From Chrysemys picta bellii (lineage: Eukaryota > Chordata > Testudines > Emydidae), in the NCBI RefSeq assembly GCF_011386835.1, contig NC_088792.1:40972882-41036881 (forward strand): a DNA stretch of 64,000 nt, given 5' to 3'. Positions within the stretch are counted from its first letter, which is position 1, and each line of letters starts with the position of its first letter. The notes beneath the pieces are model-generated. The model ran no database searches, had not been told where the DNA came from, and saw only the letters and a list, made by a program, of their open reading frames with translations. Both the position numbers and the translations under genes were made by a program. Positions 51,848 to 63,901 of this stretch are shown one piece after another.

Positions 51848-52031
51848 TCATAGAATATGAGGAAGGGACCTCAGGAGGTCATCTAGTCCAACCCCCTGCT
51901 CAAAGGATGACCAATCCCCAGACAGATCAGATTTTTGCCCCAGATCCCTAAATAGTCCCCTCAAGGATTAAACTCACAACCCTGGATTTAGCAAGCCAAT
52001 GCTCAAATCACTGAGCTATCCTTCCTTCCTT
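51848..52031 (-). mobile_element. tRNA-derived turtle SINE
   Basis: Reverse copy with the same landmarks as the others (gacctcaggaggtcatctag at the left, minus-strand tagctcagtgatttgagca at the right). Small internal duplication cagacagatcagat. Adjacent ttcc repeats at the right end. Confidence 0.85.
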
Positions 52032-52788
52032 TCTTCCTCCCCATATAGCGTGTGCACATAACACATTGCATTAAGCCCCATGTTCACCACAGCTGGCTAA
52101 ACACCCAGGTTTAACTTTGCAAGTTTAATTTTGACATCATCATGACCTCTAGGAAAAGGGCTTCCATTAAACATAAAATAGTTGTTTTCTTGGTGTCCTC
52201 CCAATCAGTCATTTTCAGAATCGGAGGTAAAATTGTTTGTGCTCTGTAGGTTATACCACCACAATAATCTCTCTTCTCAAACTTTTATTTTGTTTTAAAC
52301 CACACACTACAAAGATGTCTTGGATTATTTCTTTATTAACAGAAAAATATTCAAAATATTAGCTGAATTCTTTTTGGCTCTGTATTACAGCAACACAGAA
52401 TAAGACAGATGGCCAAATTCTACTTTCCATTATACATATGTAAATCCAGAGTCTAAACTGGATTAATACTGGCACAAAATGAGCATAAAATCTTGCCCCA
52501 CGACCAAAAGTGCAGAAGGTCCTGCCCAAAGTAAAGCTGTTTTGGTTCCACTTTACAGGCAGCAAGGAGGCTAGATTTCACATGCCCAAACAGAGGTGTG
52601 CACCTCCACTGTATTGCAGTTCCCAAAGTCCTCAGAGGTTCACTCTATGGCTATGTCTACACAGCACCCCACTACTAAAGTGAAGCATGATCTTTAGCTT
52701 GGCTCTACTTTCATGCTTTCTGGCTTGCCAGGCCTATCAGAGAGCCACATGGTCCCTGGTTCTATTGCATATGAGCACAACCCACTCA
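52032..52788. other. Upstream intron, no feature seen
   Basis: Anonymous. A fragment ctatgtctacacagcacc at 52651-52668 resembles one Harbinger-like end, without a partner. Confidence 0.35.
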
Positions 52789-53695
52789 TAGGGGTCAGGG
52801 CCGGCTCCAGGCACCTGTATTCCAAGCAGGTGCTTGGGGCAGCAATCTGTAAGGGGCGGCAGTCCATGTGTTTTTGCCGCTCCAAGCAGCGCGCCGAATT
52901 GCCTCCGCGGACGGCGGGGGCAGTCTGTCTGCAATTAGGGCGGCATGCGCGTTTCCGCAGCGGCGGCAATTCGGGGGCAGCTTCTACGTTCAGCTGCCCA
53001 CGGTGGCAATTCGGCGGCTTCTGTCTTCCAGCTGAAGACAAAAGCTGCCGCCGGGGAAACGTGCGTGCTGCCCTAACGGCACACGGACTGCCCCCGCCAT
53101 CTGCAGCGTCAATTTGGCGCGCTGCTTGGGCCGGCAAAAACAGTAGAGCCGGCCCTGCATAGGGTGCCAACTTTCTAATGGCACATAACCGAACATCCTG
53201 CCCTGCCCCTTCCCTGAGGCCCTGTCCTGCTCTGCCCCTTCTCCGAGGGCCTGCCCCTGCTCGCTCCATCCCCCACTCTCTCCATTGCTTGCTCTCCCCC
53301 ACTCTCACTCACTTTTACCAGGCTAGGGTGGGGGGTTGGGGTTAAGGGAGTGGGATAAGGGCTCCATCTGGGGGTGTGGGCTCTGGGATGGGGCTGGGAT
53401 GAGGGGTTTGGGGTGTGGGAGAGTGCTCTGGGTTCGGGGTGTGGGCTCCAGGTGGGGCCAGAAATGAGGAGCTGCGGAGCGGCACTCGGGGTGTGGGCAG
53501 CACGCGGAGCTTCCCTGGCCATGCCTCTGCTTAGGGGCCGCAAGGACCTGGCAGCCGCTTCCAGGAACCACACAGAGCTAGGGCAGGCAGGGAGCCTGCC
53601 TTAGCCCCCCGTTCCCTTGGCAGTGCCAACCAGAGCCACCAGGGTCCCTTTTCGACTGGGCATTCTGATCGAAAACCGGATGCCTGGCAACTCTA
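52789..53695. mobile_element. hAT element, TAGGGTTGCC family, with a nested hAT
   Basis: The left terminus is split by the nested hAT; joined, it reads tagggtgccaactttcta. The right end, inverted, is tagagttgccaggcatcc. The target duplication is CCCACTCA / CTCACTCA (52781-52788, 53696-53703; 7 of 8). The interior outside the insert is GC-rich (ccctgccccttcc then tgggctccagg-type units), related to the element at 62660-63901. Confidence 0.8.
52796..53157. mobile_element. hAT MITE, CAGGGCCGG family (362 bp)
   Basis: Ends cagggccggctccaggcacc and agagccggccctg. Duplication CATAGGGGT / CATAGGGT (52787-52795, 53158-53165), identical except for one extra G. The duplicated target includes the first bases of the outer hAT's terminal repeat. 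Longest of the four copies, with extra gccgccgg-rich interior. Confidence 0.85.
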
Positions 53696-53703
53696 CTCAC
53701 TCA

Positions 53704-55660
53704 AGGGCCAGAGGTGATAGCAGTCTCTGTGCCCAGGAGATGCAAGATCTGGTCTTTCAGTATACTTCAATGGGACAGAAGGAGGCGAGGCCATGTATTT
53801 ACACCGTCTCATGCACTGAACATCCTAAACTGACACACATTGAGGAGAGACTGACTGGCTCTATAATAAAAAATATTTACTATAAAAATGGCCATGTTAC
53901 TCAGATTGAGCATTAAAATGGGGTAGAATAAAAATACTTGCTAATCATTATTAGACTACCAATCAATATCCATATATTCACAGGTATGCTTCCAAATGGC
54001 CTTTATGGGAAGGAACATTCCAGAGTCTCTGCTTGCATGAGTCACAGTGTCAGTGCCACCATGTTTCTAGAGCGAGAAAAAAATGTGTGTCCTCTTCATA
54101 GAGATCAAACCAAGTATATGATACTACTACTCTAATTATCCTCTAGATTGTAGTTGATATTTGCTAAAAAAGCAAGTTATTTAACATGGAGCTATGTATA
54201 GGAGCAAAAGCAGTCATATATGCAATGAATTTAGCAATTCATAATATTCAGTAGCTATTGTAAAAAACCTCACAGTAATAGTAACATTCTGATTAAGTTA
54301 TAAATTACCATTTTGTAAAAAAATAAATACATAAAACTCTGACTGTCTTGAATTTACAAATGGTCTCTTTATGTAGACTAGCTGAGGAAGTGACTTTTTA
54401 TACACCATTATCCATTTTGCAGCAGAAAATAGAGAAATAACTACAATTACACTGCCAAATCCTGAGTAATAATTCATCATTAAATAGCACAGCACACAAT
54501 ATGTCATTCGCTTCTGTTAAAAATTAGTTTTTCAAAAGAAGTTCTACTTAACAGTCATTGTAAGAAAGGATCTGAAAGCAAGCATAGAAATACTAAGGAG
54601 CAATCAAAACCAAGCACTGACACAAGAGATAACATGCATGCCTGCCTTTCTAAAACATTTATTCTCTGGTACAAAAATGCTCAGATGAGTGTCCTGCTTA
54701 CTCATATTGTAATAGTGAAAGAGTACTATAGACTGACTAACCACTAACTCATACTGCACTATCACCAATAGGAATCTTCAAAAATCTTAGCAATAAGTCA
54801 ATACTTCTTAGCAATGCTCTAAAGATTTCTTATTAAAGGGCAACATCTCACTTCTCAGACAGAGGAGAAAATGAAAAGTAATTCCAAAGGAGATAAATGC
54901 AGCAGCTATAAATTCTCTTCAATTTACTTCTCCATCCATGGAATAGCTGTGGAACTTTGAGTAGTATAGTAAATAAAGCAAAATCTGACTGCAGAAATTC
55001 ATTTAATTGAATATTTTATGTGATCAAAATTCAAAACTCTAATTCACTGATGAAGGTCAAACACTGATTTCTTCACATAGATAAAACGTAAGTCCCTGAA
55101 TTTAACATTTTACAAGATAAATAGACCCATGATATGCAACATTGTTGCTTTTTGCAATTCATGATACTAACAGGATAAAGTACAATATGTCACATTTTCA
55201 TGCAATTGCTTACCTCACTAGGGTAAAAATAGTATGCCAAAATATCATGCCAAATAACTGTCTTTCACTCTTTCTTTTAATCCATATATAATTTAAACAC
55301 ACATCTAGCATTTCACTCTGTATTCTACAATTCTAAAATTAGAAAGGGTCAAAGAAGTTAAGTACTTTCTGTTCATTTTCTAAATCTCTCTGAAAATGTG
55401 ATGACAGTTTAGCACTCAGTTAATCCATAGTTTGGACTACAAGGACAGATGCTACCAGATGTTAAACAGTTTTACATTTTATCTTTCTAAGAGAAATGCT
55501 GTCATTTGACCAGGCACCTCCTTATCTTTAGAATGTATATATTCTAACAAAAAAAAAATCACATCAGAAAACAACACTAAAAGTCAGATTTTTAAATAGA
55601 GAGGTCTATGCACAAAATGGGTGAGCAATTACCATACCATGGGTGTAAGTGGGGGAAAAA
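53704..55660. other. Upstream intron, no feature seen
   Basis: About 2 kb of AT-rich sequence with no recognised transposon ends, exon or RNA gene. Confidence 0.4.
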
Positions 55661-56189
55661 ATCATGTAAGGGACCATTGTGATCATCTAGTCTGACCTCA
55701 TGTAATAGCACTTTCAAAATACTGTAATTATTACAACATATCTTTTAGAAACACTTCCTATCTTGATTTAAAAATTGTCAGTGATGGAGAATCCACCATG
55801 ACCTTTGGTAAGTTGTTCCAATGATTAATTTTCCTCACTCTTAAAAATGTATGCCTTATTTCCAGTCTGAACATACCTAGTTTCAATTTCCAAACATTGG
55901 ATCATGTTATCCCTTTCTCTGATAGACTGAAGAGCCCTTTATTAAATATTTGTTCCCCATGTAGGTACTTTCAGACTGTAATCAAGTTACCCCTTAACTT
56001 TCCATTTGTTAAGCTAAATAGATTGAACTCTTTGAATCTACCACTGTAAGGCATGTTTTCTAATACTTTAATCATTCTTGCAGATCTTCTCTGAACCCCT
56101 CCAATTTATCAACATCCTTCTTGAATTGTGGACACCAGAACTGGACACACAAGATTTCAGCAGTAGTCACACCAGTGCCAAGTATAGAG

Positions 56190-57160
56190 TTAAAACAACC
56201 TTTTGCTCCTACATGAGATTCCCCGGTTCATGCATCCAAGAATTGCATTAGCCCTTTTGGTCACAACATCACCGTGGAAGCTTATATTCAGCTGATTATC
56301 CACTATGATCTCCAAACCTTTTTCAGAGTAACTGCTTCCCAGGACAGATTCTCCATCTTGTAAGTATGGCCTACACTCTTTTTTCCTTAGATATAGACAT
56401 TTATATTTAGCCATATTAAAACACATACTGTTTGCTTGCACCCATCTTACCAAGTGATCCAGATTGCTCTATATAAGTGACCTGTCCTCTTCATTATTTA
56501 CCATTTACTTTGGTCATCTGCAAACTATGAGTAATCATTTTATGTTTTTTTCCAGTTCATTAATAAAAATGTTAAATAACACAGAGACACTACAAAGCAC
56601 TATAAAAAACACTTGTTCACTTGATGATTCCCCATTTACAATTACATTTGAGTCCTGCCCATTAGCCAGTTTTAATCCAGTTAATGTGTGCCATGTTAAT
56701 TTTATATTTTTTAAGTTGTTTTAACCAAAATGTCATGTGATATACCAAGTCAAATGCCTTACCGAAGTCTAAGTCTATTACTCCAATACTATTACCTATA
56801 CAGCCAAACTTGTAATCTCATAAATTATATATATGTGTGTGTGTGTGTATGTTAGTTTAACAGGATCTATTTTCCATAAACCCATGTTGATTTGCATTAA
56901 TTACACTATCCTCTTTTAATTTCTTTATTAATCAAATCCCACATCAGCTGCTCCATTAGCTTCTCTGGGATCAATGTCAGACTGTTTATCCAGGTTTTCA
57001 TTTACCCTACACATTGACACAACATTAGTTTTCTTCCAGTCTTCTGCAACTCCCCCAGTGATCCTATAATTATTGAAAATCAACATTAATGATCCATCAA
57101 GCTCCTCAGCCAGCTCTTTAAAACTCCTGGATGCAAGTTATCCAGGCCTGCTGCTTTAAA
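56190..57160 (-). pseudogene. CR1 reverse transcriptase, broken by stops and frameshifts
   Basis: Pieces of RT can be read in several frames from right to left: DNLHPGVLKSWL (57150), KLMEQLMWDLINKEI, a QHGF-like site near 56890, SVLFNIFINELEKN (56560), then the open stretch AKYKCLYLRKKECRPYLQDG and KGLEIIVDNQLN with KRANAILGCMNRGIS (56190-56453). These align in order with CR1 RT (DGIHPRVLKELA, KIMEQLI, VLFNIFINDL, EKDLGVLVDHKLN, KKANAILGCI). Many stops show it is long dead. Confidence 0.8.
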
Positions 57161-57206
57161 AATGTTTAACTTTAGCAGCTGCTGTTTAACAATGTCCTGA
57201 GATACT

Positions 57207-57382
57207 GGGGGAGGGATAGCTCAGTGGTTTGAGCATTGACCTACTAAACCCAGGGTTATGAGTTCAATCCTTGAGGGAACCACTTAGGGATCTGGGGCAA
57301 AATCAGTACTTGGTCCTGCTAGTGAAGGCAGGAGGCTGGACTCAATGACCTTTCAAGGTCCCTTCCAGTTCTAGGAGATAAA
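57207..57382 (+). mobile_element. tRNA-derived turtle SINE inside CR1
   Basis: The only plus-strand copy: gggggagggatagctcagtg, A box, B box ggttatgagttcaatcc, tail ctcaatgacctttcaaggtc then ccttccagttctaggagata. GAGATA is present at both borders as a possible target duplication. Confidence 0.88.
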
Positions 57383-58164
57383 TTATTTTAAAAAAAATTT
57401 AGTGGAATGGAAAGCGTTATCCTATGATATGATTACATCATGTTTTTTGCCCCAAAAACAGAACAAAATATTTATTGAGCACGTCTGCCTTTTCTGCATT
57501 ATTATTGATAATTCTACCATTTCCATCCAGTAATGAATCCTAACAATCACAATGGTCCTTTTTGTTCCTACTTTATTTTAAAAACTCCATATTGTCCATA
57601 ACTCTGATGGCCTTGTGTCCTTTTGCTTCCCTTATCAACTTTCTACAATATCTAGCTTCTAACTTCCTCTTTCTTCCATTTGTTATACATTTTTTAAAAT
57701 GTATAGCAGCCTTCCTATCCTTTCTAAACCTGGTCATTTTTTAAACCAATATAGCCTTCTTCTTCAATTGTGGCTTTTGAGGCATCTAGTAAAATGATCT
57801 TAAGCCATTCCCTCTGATCATTCACATTTTTCTGATTAAATTGTTGCTGATCTGGCTCATAATTGCTTTCAGCTTTGTTAAATTGGTCCTTTTACAGCAT
57901 CAAGTGTATGTGTATAATATATATATCACTGATCTGACTTTATTCTGTTTTCACATTAGAAATGTGATCAAGTTATGATTGTACCCAAATTACCAGTATT
58001 TTTAGTTCTGTGATCACTTCCTCTTAGTCTGTCAAGACAAGATCTAATATAGAATCCCTCTGTGTTGGATGCAGCATTTTTACAGTGCTTTTACATCAGA
58101 CTGCCCCCATTCCAGTATGACCTCAGGAATGGGGGAATACACAAATAAGCTACAGAGGAGTGCA

Positions 58165-60117
58165 TTGATTTAAATAACTTATTTCAGTCATGATTTAAAT
58201 CAGCAAGGAGGAAACTTTGATTTAAATCAGGGATCGGCAACCTTTGGCATGCGGCTCGCCAGGGTAAGCACCCTGGCGGGCGGGGCCAGTTTGTTTACCG
58301 GCCACTGCCCGCGGTTCGCCGCTCCAGGCCAATGGGGGTGGCTGGAAGCGGTGGCCAACACATCCCTCAGCCCGTGCCGCTTCCCGCAGCCCCCATTGGC
58401 CTGGAGCGGCGAACCGCGGGCAGTGGGAGCCGCGATTGGCCGAAACTACGGACGCGGCAGGTAAACAAACCGGCCCCGCCCGCTACGGTGCTTACCCTGG
58501 CGAGCCGTGTGCCAAAGGTTGCCGAACCCTGATTTAAGTCTTCAATTTTAATCTTGTTTTGCATTTGTAATTTCTAGTTATCGTCCTAAGAAAGGTTGAT
58601 TCTCATTGGTTGGTAACCATTAAAATCTGTAGATTTGCACCTAAAAAAAGACTTTATACTACATTTGGTGGGGGTTTTTTGTACCAGAAAGATACACTAT
58701 CTCTATATTCATTTATTTAAGCAATTATAGCTTGATTTACATTTATTCAGATTCTTATTTTATACATTTTTACTGTTAGAAAGTGGTTGATGATGCATTT
58801 ATTTTTACTGAATGATGATTATTTTATTTTGGATGGAAATTAAAATTCAATTGAAGATACACAAATGCATTTTTAAATGGTATTTTTATTAGTTAAATAC
58901 AATTATCTTAAATATGATTGATAAATAAGGAAAATAGTTTATCAAAAGGTTATTCAGAGGCTGCTCTGAGTATGAGCAAGCTGAGCAGCTAGAAAGGGTG
59001 ACACATTTCTGAGGTTAGCAGATTTCAGGACCTTTCCAGGTTCCTTCCATGGGCCATGGTGGGGGATGAGGCTGGCAGGGCTGTCCCAGGAAGGGGGTGG
59101 CCACCAGCCAAGGCTCTGAGGAGCAGAAAGTAGTTCCCTGCCAGGCTGCTGGGGACCACTGCCTTGGATTTTCACTGTGGCTGCCCCGCACTTTGAGCCC
59201 AACAGCGAGGAGCTCATCTGGAAAAGTGTAGGGGGCAGACTGGGGGGGTACAGAGATTGTGATCTGGGATTGGTTGGATGTGCAGGGAGGCAGGCGGGGG
59301 TGCCTGCATCCCACTGTGGACGAGCTGAGTAGCTCCACGGGAATGGTTATGGTGATCCCTGGCAAGGGATGGTGGTGGTGGAGTCCAGGAGAGGGTCGCT
59401 GGGTGGGGAGGGGCAGATTGAGAGCAGATCCCTGCCACAAACTTCTTAGAGGGCAGGAAGGGGAGCACACTGAAGTTTTGCCTGGGGGGGCAGATCGGCT
59501 TGAGCAGCTTCTAAGTTTATCAGTACATGTTTTGCATTTAAAACTAATTGATGTATTCAACAAAGTATTACCTATAGCTAGTGAATTGAACTGTTTCTCA
59601 TAACCATGTCCGTCAAGATTTTAGAATTAGTAGCTCTCACCTTCTCACACCTAGTTTTTATTCATAGATTGGAAGAGGAAAACAAGCTTCTTGCTTTTTC
59701 AAAACCTAACTAGTTTCTTTACTTTGAATGAATTAGTCATTGAACTGAACTTTCTGAATAAACTGAAATGAGGAAAATGTTCTTTCTGCACCTGCAGAAG
59801 AGGCTTCTGTTGTCAAAAGCAGTATTAACACTTCAACAAAATATGGTTCCAGATGCTTTGCCAGTGCCTTCCACTAGTTCAGAGGTTTGACTGTCTTTAA
59901 AGCTTTCTAGCAAACATGTACTGCTTAATGTTTTTTTAATTTCATGTAAATGATTTTAATAGATTATAATAAATGAAGGCCTCAACATGGGTTGTCAATT
60001 TCAAAAAGGTTTATATTTAAAAATATTAAAATTTAAATACAAAATTCAATTAAAATTTGAATGTAATTTGAACAAAAATCCTGATTTGAAAAAAAATTAT
60101 GTTTTTTTATCCACCTT
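58165..60117. repeat. Possible DNA transposon with TTTAAATCA-type ends
   Basis: gattgatttaaataactta-type sequence at the left with repeated atgatttaaatcag, and ctgatttgaaaaaaaattat then tttttttatccacc at the right, resemble the two inverted ends ('ggatttgatttaaatca') of a turtle DNA repeat. The interior is anonymous, including a GC-rich part at 59020-59500 with overlapping ORFs and no domain. The ends are diverged. Confidence 0.35.
58228..58531. mobile_element. Palindromic hAT MITE (304 bp)
   Basis: 8-bp duplication ATTTAAAT / ATTTAAGT (58220-58227, 58532-58539; 7 of 8). Terminal repeats cagggatcggcaacctttgg and, inverted, cagggttcggcaacctttgg. The whole element is one long imperfect palindrome, with arms carrying gccagggtaagcaccctggc, tttgtttacc and gttcgccgctccaggccaat. 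GC-rich, non-coding. Confidence 0.88.
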
Positions 60118-60804
60118 GAATTAAAGCCATCTTTCTGCTGCCCATCCACAGTCAATGATCATGGCCCAATGCCAAATTCAGATATCACGTAGAATGCTGT
60201 AAAATCTTGCAGTTACTCTGCTTTTACAGGGATAAATGAAGTCAAAATCTAGTTCTATTCCTACTGTGAAGAAAATGTAGAAAACTCTAGAACTGATGCG
60301 GAAGATAGCATCGGTCACTGTTTTGACAATGTACCTGTAAAAGTTGGTGGTTGTGTTGGAGCTAAGAGAATTTTTCATAAATCAGCTTTCCTTTCTTGCT
60401 GTTTGCACACCATCCATCACATCCACGTTTCAAATATACCTGTAACTTTATAGTGACAGCAAGGAATTCCCCCCCCCCCCCCCCGTGGAATGACTATTTC
60501 TCTCCAAACATTCCCAGTTCATACTCAATGTAGAGGAAAGCAGAAAGAAATAATCTGACAAGCTACAAAGCTTAAAACAGACAATATATTTTAAACAAAG
60601 CAAGATGATAGTACTCTTGAGCCTTTAATTACTACTTCCTCTGGTGAGCATACATATCTAATGATGGCACACAAAATGCATACCTCCCACAGGGGCTTAC
60701 CACAAGTTAGAGTAGGTATAGCACTGTGATGAATGGCTCACACAAAGATGTGACAGAAAACAATAATAATATTAGTGCCCCATGAGAGTAGCCACAGACT
60801 AAGG
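60118..60804. other. Upstream intron, no feature seen
   Basis: Anonymous apart from a 16-base C run at about 60469-60484. Confidence 0.4.
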
Positions 60805-61154
60805 CAGGGGTTCTCAGCCTCTCTCTTTCTGAGGCCCCTCCCAACATGCTATAAAAACTCCACAGCCCACCTGTGCCACAACAACTTGTTTTCTGCATAT
60901 AAAAGCCAGGGCTGGCACTAAGGGGTAGCAAGCAGTGCAATTGCCCAGGGCTCCATGCCACAGGGTGCCCCGCGAAGTGAAGTTGTTTCAGAACGAGTGG
61001 CGGGGCTCAGGGCCCTGGGCTTCAGCCCTGCGCAGCAGGGCTTAGCTTTCTGAGCTGGGCCCCAGTGAGTCTAACACTGTTCCTGCTTGGTGGACCCCCT
61101 GAAACCTGCTTGCGGCCTCCCAGGGGGCCCCGGACCCCTGGTTGAGAACCACTG
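60805..61154. mobile_element. hAT (Charlie-like) non-autonomous element (350 bp)
   Basis: A perfect 8-bp duplication GACTAAGG (60797-60804, 61155-61162). Terminal repeats caggggttctcagcc and, inverted, cagtggttctcaacc. The interior contains cctgggcttcagccctgc and gggccccggacccctgg-type sequence usual for this family. Confidence 0.9.
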
Positions 61155-61162
61155 GACTAAGG

Positions 61163-61815
61163 TATATTACCTTATTTTAACCTTGTTGATGACTGAGAAA
61201 CCGGTACATAAAATTGATGCAGTATAGTACCCTAACCAGATTTGTGTATATCCAGTGGTCAAAGCTATTTTTAACACCCTCCACCCCACACACGCACACT
61301 TTATGTAGCAGTAGATAATAGGTGTTTATCTTAAAAATACTAGTTAATTTGTCAGCCTCTTCAATCAGCACTTTTAGTAAAGTCAGTACCATTGAGAATC
61401 ATTTACTTCAAACAATTGCCTACTGGGAAAAAGAACTCCGAAGCTCATGTATATGCAGTAGGACTTGGTATTCCAGAAATAATATGAACATAAAAAGGCA
61501 GCTAATCATATTCCACATGATTTTACTTATCTTAATTCTTGCCCTCCTATTTGCCAAATGCCGTGAAACCAAAACCAAAACCAAAATAAATCAAGGAAAT
61601 CTTAAAGGCTAAAATTTAAATCCATCATTTTGGTTCATTGGTTTATACTTTGATTGTTCAATATACAGCAAGAGTACCTTAATATACAAAAATATCCACA
61701 GGAAATTTACAGCAGGACTCTTGCATCACTGATAGACCTGAACAGTCTATCTAGGGGCCCTGAAACAAAACTCAAACCAGCATATAAAATCAGCTGAGCT
61801 CCCACAAAAGGATAC
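61163..61815. other. Upstream intron, no clear feature
   Basis: Anonymous. The 96-codon ORF at 61322-61612 contains a hydrophobic stretch but no recognisable domain or homology and overlaps an antisense ORF. Confidence 0.35.
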
Positions 61816-62211
61816 AATTACTTATCTGTAATTCTGCTTTTCTGAAGATCTCCTATTGCAAGATCTCACTTCTGCATCTTGAGTCTTTAGCATGACACTA
61901 GTGGGACTCCCCTAGCTCTTAAAACTTTTTTGATCCTGGAGGGCAGTGATAGCAGGTAGAGCAAAAGCCAGGGACTTACTGACTGTAGCATGCCTTCCCC
62001 CCAAAGGCTCCAGTTAGTTTCTTTGATGCATTTAAAATGACCAACAAGTGATCCAAAACATGCCTCAAATCAATTAAAAAAAGAAATAAGGTGCAAGCAA
62101 AAAAACAACAACTCTCAAACAAAAAACACCTTTAAACTCTGGGAGGAGGTGTGCAGTGAGTGAGAATCCTGCAACATATCTTCACAGAAGCAGAATTACA
62201 GATAAATAATT
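61816..62211. repeat. Unassigned element with 33-bp inverted repeats
   Basis: aattacttatctgtaattct through tctgaaga (61816-61848) recurs inverted as tcttcacagaagcagaatta to aataatt (62179-62211) with few mismatches. The bounded 396 bp is non-coding. The pattern suggests a foldback DNA transposon, but no target duplication is evident. Confidence 0.45.
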
Positions 62212-62361
62212 GCCTTTTATCTAAAGATAGCATCTGTGAAGGAATCTCACTCTTGGAGAGTAAGATGAAGCTTGAGGTCTGTCCCAAAGAAAAGAAGAGT
62301 AAATTTGTGATATGCAGCAGTAAAAATCAATAATTTCAGAGCAAGGATCAGGACTTTATAT

Positions 62362-62440
62362 ATATTAGCAAAGCACCTAGCACAATGAGACCTTGATCAT
62401 GATTGGAGTTTTTATATATTCCTGCAATACAAACATGAAA
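62362..62440 (+). repeat. L2/CR1-group LINE tail
   Basis: gcaaagcacctagcacaatg and agaccttgatcatgattgg match the tail 'gcgcctagcacaatggggccctgatc'. Confidence 0.55.
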
Positions 62441-62659
62441 TTAACAACAATACTGGGCTATCACCATGCTAGGTGTAGCTGTTAGTATGGTGACTGTATT
62501 TTCAAAATGCAAAACCGGGATACATGCAGGAGCCCTGCATCCCTCCCCCTGCTCCTCCTCTTCCCCGCCAGACCCTGGCCAGGCCAGAAGCCAGAGCCGG
62601 GCAGTGCTAAAAGCTGCCCAGAGAGCCCAGCCCACTGTGAGGAGCCCTTGACTCTACAC

Positions 62660-63901
62660 TAGGGTTGCCAACTTTCTACTCGCTCAAAACTGAACACCCT
62701 TGCCCTGCTCCTGCCCCTAATCCACCCCCACACTCACTCCATCCCCCGCTCCTTTTCCAAGGCCCCACCCCTGCTCACTCCATCCCTCCTCCCTCTATCG
62801 CTTGCTCTCCCCACCCTCACTCACTCGCGCATTTTCACCGGGCTGGCTCAGGGGGCTGGGATGTGGGAGGGGGTGAAGGCTCTGGCTGGGGGTGCGGGCT
62901 CTGGGGTAGGGCCAGAAATGAGGAGTTCAGAGTGTGGGAGGGGGCTCCAGGCTGAGGCAGTGGATTGGGATGCGAGAGGGGGTGAGGACTCCGGCTGGGG
63001 GTGTGGGCTTTGGGGCGGGGCCAGGGATGAGGGGGTTTGGGGTGTAGAAGGGTGCTCCGTGCTGGGAAGTGGAGCTGATGGGTTTGGAGTATGGGAGGAG
63101 GCTCCAGGCTGAGGCAGGGGGTTGGGGTGTGGGAGGAGGTATGGGATCTGGGCTGAGGGTATAGGTTCCAGGGTGGGGCCAGAAATGAGGGGTTCAGGGT
63201 GTGGGAGGGGGCTCCAGGCTGGGGCATGGGGATGGGGTACAGGACGTGAGGGTTCTGATGTGGGGCTGGAGATGAGGGATTAGGGATGCAAGATGGGGCT
63301 CCGGGCTGGGGCTGAGAGGTTTGGAGTGCAGGACGGGCTCTGGGCTGGTGCAGAGGGTTGGGGCGTGGGGGGTGTGAGGGCTCTGGCTAGGTGTGCAGAT
63401 TCTGCGGTGGCACTGGGGATGAGGAGTTTGGGGTCTAAGAGGGGGCTCTGGGCTGGGGCTGAGTGGTTCGGAGGGCAGGAGGGGGATTGGGGCTGGGGCA
63501 GGAGGTTGGGATGTGGGGCGGGGGCAGCTCTAGGAAGCAGCGGCATGTCCGCCCTCCAGCTCCTATGCGGAGGTGCGGCCAGACGGCTCTGCACGCTACC
63601 CCGTTTGCAGGCGCCACTCCTGCAGCTCCCATTGGCCATGGTTCCTGGCCAATGGGAGCTGCAGGGGCGGCGTTTGGGGTGGGGACAGCCTGCATAGCTC
63701 CCTAGCTGCTCTTATGTGTAGGACCCGGAGTGGGTATATACTGGCTGCTTCCAGGGAGCCGCGTGGCACGGAGGCTAGCAGGGAGCCTGCCAGCCCTGCT
63801 GCGCGGTGCCACCAACCAGACAGTCAGCGGCCCAGATAGTATCGCCAGGATCCCTTTTCAACTAGGTGTTCCAGTCGAAAACCGGACACCTGGTCACCCT
63901 A
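62660..63901. mobile_element. hAT element, TAGGGTTGCC family (1242 bp)
   Basis: 8-bp duplication CTCTACAC / CCCTACAC (62652-62659, 63902-63909; 7 of 8). Ends tagggttgccaactttcta and, inverted, tagggtgaccaggtgtcc. The interior (62850-63530) is a tandem array of roughly 60- to 70-bp G-rich units (ggctccaggctgaggcaggg, ggggttggggtgtggg). A hairpin cagctcccattggcca / tggccaatgggagctgc lies at about 63624-63663. The overlapping ORFs on both strands are repeat artefacts. Confidence 0.85.

Larger units (their letters stand above)
55661..58090 (-). mobile_element. CR1 LINE, decayed, minus strand
   Basis: The 3' end at the left (agggaccattgtgatcatct, then agtctgacctcatg) continues through a long CR1 body to about 58090. 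It carries the remains of ORF2 and is interrupted by a SINE at 57207. The 5' UTR and endonuclease region are not recognised, so it is 5' truncated. Confidence 0.82.

Noticed and set aside
52694..53308. 204-codon ORF on the minus strand
   Set aside because: It spans the boundary between two nested hATs; no domain.
57207..57280. tRNA gene candidate (A and B boxes)
   Set aside because: The head is tRNA-like but lacks a proper cloverleaf end and is followed by the CR1-type tail, so it is a SINE, as in the four reverse copies.
59015..59603. 182-codon minus and 114-codon plus ORFs in a GC-rich patch
   Set aside because: They are antisense to each other, proline/serine-rich and lack recognisable domains; possibly repeat interior.
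61322..61612. 96-codon ORF with a C-terminal hydrophobic stretch
   Set aside because: Chance-length ORF in intron with an overlapping antisense ORF; no family recognised.
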